NCBI GenBank assembly: GCA_005502805.1
Contig: SCMY01000003.1
Coordinates: forward strand, 372,001-436,000
DNA: 64,000 nucleotides
From: Rhizobiales bacterium 2SD
GTDB taxonomy: Bacteria > Pseudomonadota > Alphaproteobacteria > Rhizobiales > Beijerinckiaceae
Reading direction: 5' to 3'
Positions 45,182 through 54,405 of this stretch are shown piece by piece. The notes below the pieces were generated by a model, which searched no databases, had not been told where the DNA came from, and saw only the letters and a list, made by a program, of their open reading frames with translations. Made by a program: the position numbers and the translations under genes. The stretch's first letter is position 1; each line of letters opens with the position of its first letter.

Positions 45182-45787
45182 ATGCAAGAACCTGGGCGTC
45201 GATCCAACAAGGATCGCTCCGACACCACCCGTGCTGCGCTGATCGCGGCAGGGCGCAAGCTCTTCGTCAGCCGCGGCTATGCCGAGACCGGCACGCCCGA
45301 GCTGGTCGCCGAGGCGGGTGTGACGCGCGGTGCGCTTTACCATCACTTCGCTGACAAGCGGGCGCTGTTCCGGGCCGTGGTCGAGGCGGAAGCGGCGGCG
45401 GTCGCGCATGAGATCGAGAGCGCTGCCCGGCCCGGCCTGCCGCCGCTGAAGGCGCTCAGCAAGGGCGGCACGGCCTTCCTGGAGGCGATGCAGATCACGG
45501 GCCGGACCCAGCTGCTGCTGATCGATGCCGCAGCGGTGCTTGGCCGCGAAGAGCTCGACGCGATCGACGCTCGCCATGGTGGGCGGACCCTGCGCGAGGG
45601 GCTCGCGGCGGCGATGCGGGCCGGTGCGCTGCCGAAGCTGCCGCTGGCGCCGACCGCACAGCTCCTGAGCGCGGCCTATGACCGGGCCGCCCTTGCCATC
45701 GCGGCCGGAGCCGACCCCGGCGAATGGCACAAGCTCATCGATATGGTGGTTGCGGGCCTGGCCGCGCCGGGCGCGGCGTCAAGGTAG
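45182..45787 (+). CDS. TetR/AcrR-family transcriptional regulator
   Basis: A 201-residue regulator. The N-terminal helix-turn-helix contains LFVSRGYAETGTPELVAEAG and the recognition part VTRGALYHHFADKRALF, typical of TetR repressors. The all-helical C-terminal ligand domain resembles the TetR_C group by length only. It is divergent from the VOC gene and likely represses both itself and that gene through the palindrome at 45133-45155. Confidence 0.93.
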   Translation: MQEPGRRSNKDRSDTTRAALIAAGRKLFVSRGYAETGTPELVAEAGVTRGALYHHFADKRALFRAVVEAEAAAVAHEIESAARPGLPPLKALSKGGTAFLEAMQITGRTQLLLIDAAAVLGREELDAIDARHGGRTLREGLAAAMRAGALPKLPLAPTAQLLSAAYDRAALAIAAGADPGEWHKLIDMVVAGLAAPGAASR

Positions 45788-45876
45788 GCTTGTACTGACG
45801 GCTCCGTGTGGCCGTTCCGGCTCGCATTCCGCCGGCAAAGGTGCTACCCGGCTGGCGAAGATAGGTTTGAGGCGTC

Positions 45877-46539
45877 ATGTCCGATATTTTCCGCGAGATC
45901 GATGAGGAGGTTCGCCGCGACAAGGCGACCGCCGTCTTCAAGAAGTATGGCAATGTCTTCATCGCCATCGCCGTGCTGGCTGTTGCTGGCGTCGGTGGCT
46001 GGCAGTTCTGGCAGCAGCAGGAGCGCAAGAAGGCAGAGGCCGTCGGTGCGAAGTTCGAAGCCGCGATCCGCGCCTCGCGCGACAACGATGCCAGTGCGGC
46101 CGAAGCGACGCTGACCGAGCTCGCCGCCAATGCGCCGGCCGGTTATCGCCAGCTCTCGCGCTTCCGCCTTGCGGCCGAGGTCGGCAAGCGCGATGCGGCC
46201 GCAGGTGCGGCCGCCTTCGACGCGCTCGCCAACGACGCCTCGCTCGACCAGTATTATCGCGATCTCGCACGCGTGCGCGCCGGGCTGTTGCGCATCGACA
46301 TTGTGCCCTATGCCGAGCTGCGCAAGGAGCTTGAGCCACTGGCGACGCCGACTGGACTCTGGCGTCATTCGGCTCGCGAATTCCTCGGCATTTCAGCGCT
46401 GAAGGCCAATCTCTTCGAGGATGCCGGGCGCTGGTTCGACGCCGTCGTCGCCGATCCGCAGTCGCCGCAGGTGCTGCGCCAGCGCGTCGAACTCTACCTG
46501 ACGCTGGTGCGCGGCGGCCCCGTCACCATCAAGAACTGA
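45877..46539 (+). CDS. TPR_21-type membrane-anchored protein
   Basis: A 220-residue protein with a short cytoplasmic N-terminus (FREIDEEVRRDKATAVFKKYG), one membrane helix (residues 26-45) and a periplasmic helical repeat domain of the TPR_21/YfgM type. In E. coli YfgM binds the SecYEG translocon and periplasmic chaperones. Position just before der matches the yfgM-bamB-der order of many proteobacteria, but no bamB gene is present here. The first part of the sequence above is split by residues: FREIDEEVRRD then KATAVFKKYG. Confidence 0.88.
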   Translation: MSDIFREIDEEVRRDKATAVFKKYGNVFIAIAVLAVAGVGGWQFWQQQERKKAEAVGAKFEAAIRASRDNDASAAEATLTELAANAPAGYRQLSRFRLAAEVGKRDAAAGAAAFDALANDASLDQYYRDLARVRAGLLRIDIVPYAELRKELEPLATPTGLWRHSAREFLGISALKANLFEDAGRWFDAVVADPQSPQVLRQRVELYLTLVRGGPVTIKN

Positions 46540-46578
46540 CATCGAGGCCGTCGCAGTCGACGGTCTCGCCGAAGCAAA

Positions 46579-46634
46579 AGCATCGGATTCGCTCCGGAAG
46601 GTGGAGGGCCACTTTTCGGCGCGGGTCCGATGCT
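46579..46634. repeat. Palindromic intergenic element before der
   Basis: A 56-bp element with perfect 9-bp ends AGCATCGGA (46579-46587) and TCCGATGCT (46626-46634) and partly paired inner bases. The form, with TTCGCTCCGGAA and CCACTTTTCGG inside, is like short palindromic elements scattered between genes in Hyphomicrobiales. It ends 16 bases before the der start. Only one clear copy is seen here. Confidence 0.5.
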
Positions 46635-46650
46635 GCATTAAAGACGGATC

Positions 46651-48039
46651 ATGAGCGCCACCATCGCCATCGTCGGCCGGCCCAATGTCGGCAAGTCGAC
46701 CCTGTTCAACCGGCTCGTCGGCAAGAAGCTCGCGCTCGTCGATGATCAGCCCGGCGTCACGCGCGATCGCCGCGAGGGCGATGCCAGCCTTGGCCATCTG
46801 CGCTTCACGGTGATCGACACTGCCGGACTCGAGGAGGCCGACCGGGATTCGCTGGCGGCCCGCATGCGCGCTCAGACCGAAACCGCGATTGAGCAGGCCG
46901 ACGTCGTCCTGTTCATGATCGACGCCCGGCTCGGCCTGACGCCCATGGATCACACCTTCGCCGAGCTGGTCCGCCGCTCCGGCAAGCCGGTCATCCTGCT
47001 CGCCAACAAGGCTGAGGGGAACAAGGGCAAGGACGGCGTCTTCGAATCCTACTCGCTTGGCCTCGGCGATCCCGTGCCGTTCTCGGCCGAGCATGGCGAG
47101 GGCACCGCCGACCTGCTGGAGGCGCTGGCGCCTTACATCGCCGACGAGCCGGAGGAGGATGAGGAGGAGGCCTGGGCCGATGTCCCCGCCGATGCCCCGT
47201 CCGACGAGGACGCCGATCCGAACCGGCCGCTGCGCGTCACCATCATCGGCCGCCCGAACGCCGGCAAGTCGACCCTGGTCAACCGGATGATCGGCGAGGA
47301 GCGCCTGCTCACCGGCCCTGAGGCCGGCATCACCCGCGACACCATCTCGGTCGAATGGGAATGGCGCGGCCGCCCGGTCAAGCTGTTCGACACGGCCGGC
47401 ATGCGCAAGCGCGCGCGGATCGACGAGAAGCTGGAAAAGCTCGCCGTGGCGGATTCGCTGCGCGCCATCCGTTTCGCCGAGGTCGTCGTCGTGCTGCTCG
47501 ACGCCACCATCCCGTTCGAAAAGCAGGACCTGACCCTGGCCGACCTGACCGAGCGCGAAGGCCGCGCCGTCGTGATCGGCCTCAACAAATGGGATCTCGT
47601 CGCCGACAAGCAGGGGCTGCTCGCCGAGCTCAAGGAGAAGGCCTACCACCTGCTGGCGCAGATCCGCGGCGTCGAGATCGTGCCGCTTTCCGGCCTCGCC
47701 GGCGACGGCATCGACCGGCTGATGCAGGCGGTGTTCCGCGCCTATGAGGTCTGGAACCGCCGCGTTTCGACGGCGAAGATCAATCGCTGGCTCGAAGGCG
47801 TGCTCTCGGCCCATCCGCCGCCGGCGGTTGCCGGCCGGCGCATCAAGATCCGCTACATGACGCAGCCCAAGGCGCGGCCACCGACCTTTGCGCTGTTCGG
47901 CAACCAGCTCGAGCATCTGCCGGTGTCCTATCTGCGCTATCTCACCAACAACCTGCGCGAGGCCTTCGACCTGCCGGGGACGCCCATCCGGCTCCATACC
48001 CGCGGCGGCGCCAACCCTTACGACAAGAGCAAGGGCTGA
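46651..48039 (+). CDS. der: GTPase Der (EngA), ribosome assembly
   Basis: A 462-residue protein with two tandem GTPase domains and a KH-like C-terminal domain; needed for 50S ribosome assembly. Domain 1 has GRPNVGKST and DTAGLEE; domain 2 has [20 protein letters not shown] and NKWD. An acidic linker ([14 protein letters not shown] region, about 168-190) joins them. The C-terminus [14 protein letters not shown] is typical. The stop overlaps the Nudix start by one base. Confidence 0.97.
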   Translation: MSATIAIVGRPNVGKSTLFNRLVGKKLALVDDQPGVTRDRREGDASLGHLRFTVIDTAGLEEADRDSLAARMRAQTETAIEQADVVLFMIDARLGLTPMDHTFAELVRRSGKPVILLANKAEGNKGKDGVFESYSLGLGDPVPFSAEHGEGTADLLEALAPYIADEPEEDEEEAWADVPADAPSDEDADPNRPLRVTIIGRPNAGKSTLVNRMIGEERLLTGPEAGITRDTISVEWEWRGRPVKLFDTAGMRKRARIDEKLEKLAVADSLRAIRFAEVVVVLLDATIPFEKQDLTLADLTEREGRAVVIGLNKWDLVADKQGLLAELKEKAYHLLAQIRGVEIVPLSGLAGDGIDRLMQAVFRAYEVWNRRVSTAKINRWLEGVLSAHPPPAVAGRRIKIRYMTQPKARPPTFALFGNQLEHLPVSYLRYLTNNLREAFDLPGTPIRLHTRGGANPYDKSKG

Positions 48040-48449
48040 TGCTGGAGACCGTCAGCGCGCTGTTCCTGCGCGCCGACGGGCGGGTTCTGCTTGGCCTGCG
48101 CGCCTCCTGGAAGCGCGCCTGGGCCGATCATTGGGACGCGATCGGCGGTCGGGTCGAGGCGGGCGAGGGGCTCGACGAAGCACTGTTGCGCGAATGCCGC
48201 GAGGAGGTCGGGCTGACGCCCTCGACCTACCGGTTGATGCTGTCGGCTGAGGAACGTTTCCCCGAGCGCAACGGCGCGGCGCTGCATCACATCTATGTCG
48301 TCTCGGGCTGGGAGGGCGGCGAAGCTGAGAATCTCTCGGACGAGCATGTCCGGATCGGCTGGTTCTCGCTCGACGAGATGGCCGCCCTGCCTAACCTGAC
48401 GGTGGCCGACCTGATCGCGGTGGTGCGGGAGTATGCGGCGGCGGCGTGA
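48039..48449 (+). CDS. Nudix hydrolase
   Basis: A 136-residue Nudix protein. The Nudix box fits G-x5-E-x7-R-E-x2-E-E-x-G: GGRVEAGEGLDEALL followed by RECREEVGL, at about residues 35-58. It hydrolyses a nucleoside diphosphate linked to another group, substrate unknown. ATG overlaps the der stop (TGATG). It ends just before a palindromic element that separates it from the convergent SDR gene. Confidence 0.92.
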   Translation: MLETVSALFLRADGRVLLGLRASWKRAWADHWDAIGGRVEAGEGLDEALLRECREEVGLTPSTYRLMLSAEERFPERNGAALHHIYVVSGWEGGEAENLSDEHVRIGWFSLDEMAALPNLTVADLIAVVREYAAAA

Positions 48450-48454
48450 AGGGC

Positions 48455-48561
48455 GTCATGCTCGGGCTTGACCCGAGCATCTCCGGCCGAACGAGGCTCC
48501 AATCCGCGCCTGCTGGTCCTGAGATTCTCGGCGCTGCGCTTCGCTCCGGCCGAGAATGACG
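48455..48561. repeat. Palindromic repeat element between convergent genes
   Basis: Two hairpins inside one 107-bp unit whose ends are inverted (GTCAT and ATGAC). Left hairpin: ATGCTCGGG (48458-48466) and CCCGAGCAT (48472-48480). Right hairpin: ATTCTCGGC (48524-48532) and GCCGAGAAT (48549-48557). Such GCTCGGGCTTGACCCGAGC units are common between genes in Bosea, Bradyrhizobium and relatives. It may also end both convergent transcripts. Confidence 0.6.
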
Positions 48562-48568
48562 CCGGCTG

Positions 48569-49309
48569 CTACGCCGGCATCTGCGGCGTCAGCACCTTGC
48601 CCTGCGGGAAATCGAAGATCTTGCCGGTCTCCGTCCACTCCGGCGAAGCGATCTCGACCAGATGCGGCGCCAGCTCCTCCGGCGTCTTCAGCGTCTGGGG
48701 ATCCTCGCCCGGCATCGCCTGGGCGCGCATGCGGGTGCGCAACGGGCCGGGATTGACCAGCATGACGCGCAGAGCGGTGTTCCGGGTCTCGTCGGCATAG
48801 CTGCGCGCCATCGCCTCGAGCGCCGCCTTGGAGACGGCATAAGGTCCCCAATAGGCGAGGCCCTTATGCGCCGCGCCGGAAGACAGGAAGATCGCGCGGC
48901 CGGACTCGGAAGCTTTCAGCGCGGGCTCGACCGACTTCAGCAGCCGCCAGTTGGCGCTGACATTGATGTCGAAGACATCGGCCCATTCCTTGGCGCTGAC
49001 ATGGGTCAGCGGCGCGAGCGGGCCGAGGATGCCGGCATTGGCGAGCAGGATGTCGAGTCGGCCCCAGCGCCCCAGCAGGGCCGGCCCCAGCTTCTCGATC
49101 GCGGCGGCGTCGGCGAGGTCGGCCGGCACCAGGGTCGCGCTGCCGCCGATCGCCCGGATCTCGTCGTCGAGCTCTTCCAGGGCGCCGGTCGTGCGGGCCA
49201 GAGCGATGACATGGGCGCCGGCCGCGGCGAAGGCGAGTGCCGCGGCGCGGCCGATGCCGCGCGACGCGCCGGTGACGAGCGCGATGCGCCCTTCCAGAGG
49301 CTTGGTCAT
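48569..49309 (-). CDS. Short-chain dehydrogenase/reductase
   Basis: A 246-residue classical SDR. The NAD(P) site is TGASRGIGRA near residue 14, the stabilising motif is NAG in LLANAGILG, and the catalytic set is Ser in FLSSGAAHKG with Tyr and Lys in YAVSKAALE. Substrate unknown. ATG 49309 gives the normal N-terminus. It is the last gene after purF (19-base gap), a neighbour relation often seen in Hyphomicrobiales, so it is likely on the cvpA-purF transcript. Confidence 0.92.
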   Translation of the reverse strand: MTKPLEGRIALVTGASRGIGRAAALAFAAAGAHVIALARTTGALEELDDEIRAIGGSATLVPADLADAAAIEKLGPALLGRWGRLDILLANAGILGPLAPLTHVSAKEWADVFDINVSANWRLLKSVEPALKASESGRAIFLSSGAAHKGLAYWGPYAVSKAALEAMARSYADETRNTALRVMLVNPGPLRTRMRAQAMPGEDPQTLKTPEELAPHLVEIASPEWTETGKIFDFPQGKVLTPQMPA

Positions 49310-49328
49310 TGAAGTCCCGTCGAAAGGC

Positions 49329-50810
49329 TCAGCCGGCGGCGAGCAGCGACATTTCCTGCTTGGCGCTCTCGCCGACAACATCGGTCAGCGAAGTCGGATA
49401 TTCGCCGGTGAAGCAATGGTCAGTGAATTGTGGCCGGGTCGGGTCGCGGCGCTCGTGGCCCATCGCCTTGTAGAGCCCGTCGACCGAGATGAAGGCGAGC
49501 GAATCGGCGCCGACGAACTGGCGCATCTCCTCGAGCGAATGCGTCGCGGCGAGCAGCTTGGCCTGATCGGGCGTGTCGATGCCGTAATAGTCGGGATGAG
49601 TGATCGGCGGCGAGGAGATGCGGAAATGCACCTCGCGGGCGCCGGCCTCACGCATCATCTTGACGATCTTCAGCGAGGTCGTGCCGCGCACGATCGAGTC
49701 GTCGACCAGCACGATGCGCTTGCCCTCGACGACGCTGCGATTGGCCGAATGCTTCAGGCGCACGCCGAGCTCGCGCACCTTCTGCGTCGGTTCGATGAAG
49801 GTCCGGCCGACATAGTGGTTGCGGATGATGCCGAGCTCGAACGGGATGCCGCTCGCCTGGGCATAGCCGAGCGCCGCCGGGACGCCGGAATCCGGCACCG
49901 GCACGATCACGTCGGCATCGGTCGGGGCTTCCGCCGCGAGCTGCGCACCCATCGCCTTGCGACGCTCATAGATGCTGCGGCCCTTCACGATCGAATCCGG
50001 CCGGGCGAAATAGATGTACTCGAAGATGCAGGGCCGCTCGGGCACGGGCGGGAAGGGCTTGTGGCTCTCGATGCCTTGCTCGGAGATGACGACGACCTCG
50101 CCATTCTCGATCTCGCGCACGAACTTGGCGCCGATGATGTCGAGCGCGCAGGTCTCGGAGGTCAGGATCGGGCAGCCGTTCAGTTCACCGAGCACCAGCG
50201 GGCGGATGCCGAGCGGATCGCGCGCGCCCACCAGCTTCTTGTTGGTGATGCCGACGAAGGCATAGGCGCCCTCGATCTGGCGCAATGCGTCGATGAAGCG
50301 CTCGATGAATTTCGGCTTGCGGCTGCGCGCGACGAGGTGAAGCAGGACCTCGGTGTCGGAGGTCGACTGGTAGATCGCGCCGTCGCGGACGAGATTGCGC
50401 CGCAGCGTCAGGCCGTTGGTCAGGTTGCCGTTATGCGCCACGGCGAAGCCGCCGCCATGCAGCTCGGAGAACAGCGGCTGGACGTTGCGCAGGATGGTCT
50501 CGCCGGTGGTCGAGTAGCGGACATGGCCGATCGCCTGCTTCCCCCGGAGCTTCTCGATCACGCTGGCGTCGGAAAAGGCGTCGCCGACCAGGCCGAGTTG
50601 GCGCTCGGTATGGAAGCGCTTGCCGTCGAAGGAGACGATGCCGGTCGCTTCCTGGCCGCGATGCTGCAAGGCGTGCAGGCCGAGCGCTGTCAGCGCCGCC
50701 GCGTCGTCATGGCCGAAAATGCCGAAGACGCCGCATTCCTCACGCAGGCGATCGGCGTTCGGGTCGAACACGGCGTCGGCATCGTGGATCAGGCTCATCG
50801 CAGGCTCCAT
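49329..50810 (-). CDS. purF: Amidophosphoribosyltransferase
   Basis: A 493-residue enzyme for the first step of purine synthesis: glutamine plus PRPP gives phosphoribosylamine. A short propeptide precedes the catalytic Cys in REECGVFGIFGHD. The glutaminase domain shows GHVRYSTTGE and NGNLTN; the PRTase domain shows the PRPP loop VLVDDSIVRGTTS. Start is ATG 50810 or 50798. A 14-bp hairpin lies in its leader (50826-50859). Confidence 0.97.
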   Translation of the reverse strand: MEPAMSLIHDADAVFDPNADRLREECGVFGIFGHDDAAALTALGLHALQHRGQEATGIVSFDGKRFHTERQLGLVGDAFSDASVIEKLRGKQAIGHVRYSTTGETILRNVQPLFSELHGGGFAVAHNGNLTNGLTLRRNLVRDGAIYQSTSDTEVLLHLVARSRKPKFIERFIDALRQIEGAYAFVGITNKKLVGARDPLGIRPLVLGELNGCPILTSETCALDIIGAKFVREIENGEVVVISEQGIESHKPFPPVPERPCIFEYIYFARPDSIVKGRSIYERRKAMGAQLAAEAPTDADVIVPVPDSGVPAALGYAQASGIPFELGIIRNHYVGRTFIEPTQKVRELGVRLKHSANRSVVEGKRIVLVDDSIVRGTTSLKIVKMMREAGAREVHFRISSPPITHPDYYGIDTPDQAKLLAATHSLEEMRQFVGADSLAFISVDGLYKAMGHERRDPTRPQFTDHCFTGEYPTSLTDVVGESAKQEMSLLAAG

Positions 50811-50825
50811 CGCGGCTTCAATAGG

Positions 50826-50859
50826 CTCTCCGTTCGGCCGGGGCGGGCCGAACGGAGAG
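50826..50859 (-). promoter_or_regulatory. Strong hairpin in the purF leader
   Basis: A perfect 14-bp stem, CTCTCCGTTCGGCC (50826-50839) with GGCCGAACGGAGAG (50846-50859), around a 6-base loop, between cvpA and purF and 16 bases upstream of the first purF start. There is no U-run on the purF side, so simple termination is unlikely. It may stabilise or process the mRNA or control translation. Confidence 0.5.
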
Positions 50860-50940
50860 ATCTGCCAACTACTTGTTTGAGCCCGGCGTCATCGCAAGAA
50901 CGGTTGCCGTTTTTGTGATGAGGCAGGGCTCAGGTTCCAG

Positions 50941-51657
50941 TCAGGGCCGGCGCTGCGCCGGGGCGGGTGTCGCGCCGGTGGTGGCCGGGGCGGACGAATC
51001 GATCACGCGCTGCAGCGCCTGCCGGTCGGTGGCGGGCGCCTGGGTGCGGCGCTGCGGGTCGGCCGGGGCAGTGCCGCCAGCCGGCGGGGTGGCGCCCGGT
51101 GTGCGCGGCTCTTCGGCCGGCGCCTCGGTCGGCTCGGGCGCCTTGGGCTGCAGCAGCTTCTTCACGAACTCTGAATCGATATCCTGCGGCAGCATTGTGA
51201 GCAGGCTGCGGCCGGTTTCCTCCAGCAGCGGCTTCGAGCGCGAATCGCGTGCCCAGGCCGGCTGCATCTTCTCCGGCACCAGCGCCGTGAAGAAGAGATA
51301 GCCGACGACCGCCAGCAGCAGGCCGCGAGCGGCGCCGAAGACGAAGCCGAGAGTGCGGTCGAGCGCGCCGATGCGCGAATCGAGCACGAAGTCCGAGATT
51401 CGCGCCGTGATCAGCGAGACGACGATCAGCGTGCCGAGGAACAGCGCTGCGATCACCGCGACCAGCGCCACCGTCTTGTTCGGGATGTATTGCTGCGCCA
51501 GCGGCAGCAGCTGCGGATGGAAGATCCAGGCGACGACGGCCGCAGCCGCCCAGGAGGCGATCGCCAGCACTTCGCGTGTCAGACCGCGAACGGCCGCCAG
51601 CAAAGCCGAGATCAACACCACGCCGATGACGACGAGATCGAGAATGGTCACAGGCAT
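50941..51657 (-). CDS. cvpA: CvpA-family inner-membrane protein
   Basis: A 238-residue protein with four membrane helices at the N-terminus: LDLVVIGVVLISALLAAVRG leads into EVLAIASWAAAAVVAW, then two more near 60-125. CvpA is tied to colicin V production and envelope stress in E. coli. The C-terminal 70 residues are Pro/Ala/Thr-rich and poorly conserved. ATG 51657 fits the family start. The order cvpA-purF is old and conserved. A plausible promoter lies at 51723-51751. Confidence 0.9.
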   Translation of the reverse strand: MPVTILDLVVIGVVLISALLAAVRGLTREVLAIASWAAAAVVAWIFHPQLLPLAQQYIPNKTVALVAVIAALFLGTLIVVSLITARISDFVLDSRIGALDRTLGFVFGAARGLLLAVVGYLFFTALVPEKMQPAWARDSRSKPLLEETGRSLLTMLPQDIDSEFVKKLLQPKAPEPTEAPAEEPRTPGATPPAGGTAPADPQRRTQAPATDRQALQRVIDSSAPATTGATPAPAQRRP

Positions 51658-51722
51658 GTCAGGGCCGCTTCGCTGCAAATTCGGGGCCGGCACGCGTCAA
51701 ATGGGTGGGCCGGGCGGATTTT

Positions 51723-51751
51723 GCTATACCCGCTCGCGTGCCGCGCGTCAC
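51723..51751 (-). promoter_or_regulatory. Candidate promoter of cvpA-purF-SDR
   Basis: On the minus strand GTGACG (51751-51746) is followed after 17 bases by TATAGC (51728-51723), four of six matches each to the -35 and -10 consensus. It lies 66 bases upstream of the cvpA start. Confidence 0.35.
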
Positions 51752-51804
51752 CCATGCTGTCGGCTCATTTTGCACTGCGATAGACGGATTCTGCCAAGTT
51801 ATCC

Positions 51805-51850
51805 AAGCTGATCGGTGAATCCGGCACCTGACTTTCAAATGGAGACCATT
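51805..51850. repeat. Dispersed intergenic element, copy A
   Basis: It contains CTGATCGGTGAATCCG (51808-51823), whose exact reverse complement is at 62481-62496. After an identical 18-base spacer comes GAGACC (51842-51847), matched by GGTCTC at 62457-62462, and a T-run. The spacer itself is about 80% alike in its core. It ends at the radA stop codon. Confidence 0.55.
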
Positions 51851-53275
51851 TTACCGGTCTGCTTGTGAAGCGCGCTGGCCTGAGCGGGCGCGGGGTGCGC
51901 TTGCCGCGATTTCGGCGACGAGCTCGCCGACATGGCTGAGGCGCCGCAATCTCAGGCCGTTGCCGTCGCCGATATCGGCCCCGGCCGCGGGCAGCACCGC
52001 GCTCTCGAAACCGAGCTTGGCGGCTTCGCGCAGCCGGGCGGCCGCGACCGAGACCGGCCTGATTGCGCCGGACAAGGCGATCTCGCCGAAATGGACCGCG
52101 CCCGAGGGCAGGATCGCCCCGGTCAGCGAGGAGATGAGCGCGGCGGCGACGGCAAGGTCCGCCGCCGGCTCGCCGACGCGCAGGCCGCCGGCGACGTTGA
52201 GGTAGACGTCGTGCTGGCCGAGCTTCAGCCCGCCATGTGTCTCCAGCACCGCCAGCACCATGGCGAGGCGGCTGTTCTCCCAGCCGACAACGGCGCGCCG
52301 TGGGGTGCCGAGCGCGCTCGGCGCCACCAGAGCCTGGATCTCGACCAGCACCGGCCGCGTGCCTTCGATGCTGGCGAGCACGGCCGCGCCCGGCGCGTCC
52401 TGGTCGCGCCCGGCGAGGAACAGGGCAGACGGGTTACCCACTTCGGAGAGGCCGGCTCCGGTCATCTCGAAGACGCCGATCTCGTCGGTCGCGCCGAAGC
52501 GATTCTTCTGGCCGCGCAGGATGCGGAAGGAGTGAGTGCCTTCGCCTTCGAAGGACAGCACCGCATCGACCATGTGCTCGACCACGCGCGGCCCGGCGAT
52601 CTGTCCGTCCTTGGTGACGTGGCCGACCAGGATCAGGCAGGCGCCGGAGGTCTTGGCGTAGCGGATCAGAGCCTGGGCCGAGCCACGCACCTGCGTCACC
52701 GTGCCGGGCGCGCTCTCGACCTCGGACGACCACATCGTTTGGATCGAATCGATCACCACCAGGGCAGGGCGCTCGCCCTGGCCGAGAGTCGCGATGATGT
52801 CCTCGATATTGGTCTCGGCGGCGAGGTCGACCGGCGCTTCGGCAAGGCCCATGCGCTGGGCCCGCAGGCGGACCTGGCTGGTCGATTCCTCGCCGGAGAC
52901 ATAGACGACGCGCCGGCCGGTCATGGCCATGGCGGCGCAGGCCTGCATCAGCAGCGTCGACTTGCCGATACCGGGATCGCCGCCGATCAGCAGGACCGAG
53001 CCCGGCACGAAGCCGCCGCCGGTGACACGGTCGAGCTCGCCGATCCCCGAGACGATGCGTGGCGCGTCCTGCGTCTCGCCCTTCAGGCTCTCCAGAGCGA
53101 AGATGCGGCCGCGGGCTCGCCCGCCCGAGGGCGCGCGGCCACCACCGGGAATCGGAGCCGTCTGCGCTTCCTCCGACAGCGACGACCAGGTGCCGCAGGA
53201 ATCGCACTTGCCCTGCCAGCGGTGATAGACCGCGCCGCAGGCTTGGCAGACGTAAGTCGGGCCGCGCTTGGCCAT
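51851..53275 (-). CDS. radA: DNA repair protein RadA (Sms)
   Basis: A 474-residue RecA-like ATPase that helps branch migration in recombination. The N-terminal C4 zinc finger reads CQACGAVYHRWQGKCDSC; Walker A is GGDPGIGKST; the RadA-specific motif KNRFG is present (GQKNRFGATDE); the C-terminal Lon-like domain follows. ATG 53275 shares its first base with the alr stop (TAATG). Order dnaB-alr-radA-cvpA-purF is typical for Hyphomicrobiales. Confidence 0.96.
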   Translation of the reverse strand: MAKRGPTYVCQACGAVYHRWQGKCDSCGTWSSLSEEAQTAPIPGGGRAPSGGRARGRIFALESLKGETQDAPRIVSGIGELDRVTGGGFVPGSVLLIGGDPGIGKSTLLMQACAAMAMTGRRVVYVSGEESTSQVRLRAQRMGLAEAPVDLAAETNIEDIIATLGQGERPALVVIDSIQTMWSSEVESAPGTVTQVRGSAQALIRYAKTSGACLILVGHVTKDGQIAGPRVVEHMVDAVLSFEGEGTHSFRILRGQKNRFGATDEIGVFEMTGAGLSEVGNPSALFLAGRDQDAPGAAVLASIEGTRPVLVEIQALVAPSALGTPRRAVVGWENSRLAMVLAVLETHGGLKLGQHDVYLNVAGGLRVGEPAADLAVAAALISSLTGAILPSGAVHFGEIALSGAIRPVSVAAARLREAAKLGFESAVLPAAGADIGDGNGLRLRRLSHVGELVAEIAASAPRARSGQRASQADR

Positions 53276-54405
53276 TACTGCCCGATATAGCGCCGCGCAT
53301 GGCGGCGGCCGAGGCTGGTCAGGATCTCGTAGCCGATCGTCTTGGCGCCGGCGCCAACGGCCTCCAGGTCGAGTTCGCCTCCGATCAGTGTCACGGCTGA
53401 GCCGCGCTTGGCGGCCTCGGCCGGCGCGTCGGAAACATCGATGATGATCAGGTCCATCGAGACCGTGCCGACGAAGGGGCAACGCACGTCGCCGACCAGC
53501 GCCGAGCCGCCCTGCGAGCGATCGGTCCAGCTGGCATTTCGCGGATAGCCGTCGGCATAGCCCAGGCAGATGGTGGCGAGCTTGCGTCGGCTCTTCGCTG
53601 TCCAGGTGCCGTTGTAGCCGACCTGCGTTCCGGCCTCGACCTCGCGCAGCTGGATGATCTGGGCTTCGAGCCCGACCACCGGCTTCATCGGGTTCGGCTT
53701 TCCGGGCGTCGGATTACCGCCATAGAGCGCATAGCCCGGCCTGGTCAGCTGATAGGACGGGCAGCCCGGCAGGAAATGGCCAGAGGAATTCAACAGTGAG
53801 GCCGGCACGCCGGGAAACGCTGCGGCGATCTCGGCGAAGGCCGAAACCTGCCGGGCATTGGCCGGATCGTCGATCACCTCCGAGGCGGCGAAATGGCTCA
53901 TCACCAGCCCGATGCCGGCGGCGGCGATCAAGCCACTCTTCTCGCGCGCCAGGTCGAGCCCTTCGCCCGGCCAGAGGCCGAGGCGATTCATGGCAGTGTC
54001 GACGTGCAGCGCCGCCGGCCGGACCTTGGCGCCGCTCTGCCGGAAGCCGGCCCATTCGAGCAGCTCTTCATGCGAGCCTAGTACCGGCGAGAGGTCGTGC
54101 TCGGCGTAAGCGCCACCGGTCTCCGGCGCGAGGCCGTTGAGCACGTAGATCGTCGCCTCCGGTGCGACGGCGCGGGCCCGCACCGCTTCCGACAGATGCG
54201 CGACGAAGAAGTTTTTGCAGCCGGCCTTGGCGAGAGCCGTCACTGCCGGCTCGATGCCGATGCCATAGGCATTGGCCTTGACCACGGCGGCAGCTTCCGT
54301 GCCGGCGCGCTGCTTCAGCATGCGCCAGTTCGCGACGAACGCGCCGAGGTCGATCGTCAGGATGGCGCCGTGGCCGGCATTTTCTGGCGTGTCGAAGGAG
54401 ATCAC
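53275..54405 (-). CDS. alr: Alanine racemase
   Basis: A 376-residue PLP enzyme that makes D-alanine for peptidoglycan. The PLP lysine lies in AVVKANAYGIG (about residue 37), the second-site tyrosine in GYNGTW, and LHVDTAMNRLG, SHFAASE and GYADGYPR are family motifs. The best start is GTG 54405, which overlaps the dnaB stop as GTGA and has GGAG upstream; a longer in-frame reading is only dnaB shadow. Translation is coupled to dnaB. Confidence 0.95.
   Translation of the reverse strand: MISFDTPENAGHGAILTIDLGAFVANWRMLKQRAGTEAAAVVKANAYGIGIEPAVTALAKAGCKNFFVAHLSEAVRARAVAPEATIYVLNGLAPETGGAYAEHDLSPVLGSHEELLEWAGFRQSGAKVRPAALHVDTAMNRLGLWPGEGLDLAREKSGLIAAAGIGLVMSHFAASEVIDDPANARQVSAFAEIAAAFPGVPASLLNSSGHFLPGCPSYQLTRPGYALYGGNPTPGKPNPMKPVVGLEAQIIQLREVEAGTQVGYNGTWTAKSRRKLATICLGYADGYPRNASWTDRSQGGSALVGDVRCPFVGTVSMDLIIIDVSDAPAEAAKRGSAVTLIGGELDLEAVGAGAKTIGYEILTSLGRRHARRYIGQ

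Noticed and set aside
48951..50918. 655-residue plus-strand frame opposite purF
   Set aside because: Antisense to a clear purF gene with all catalytic motifs on the minus strand.
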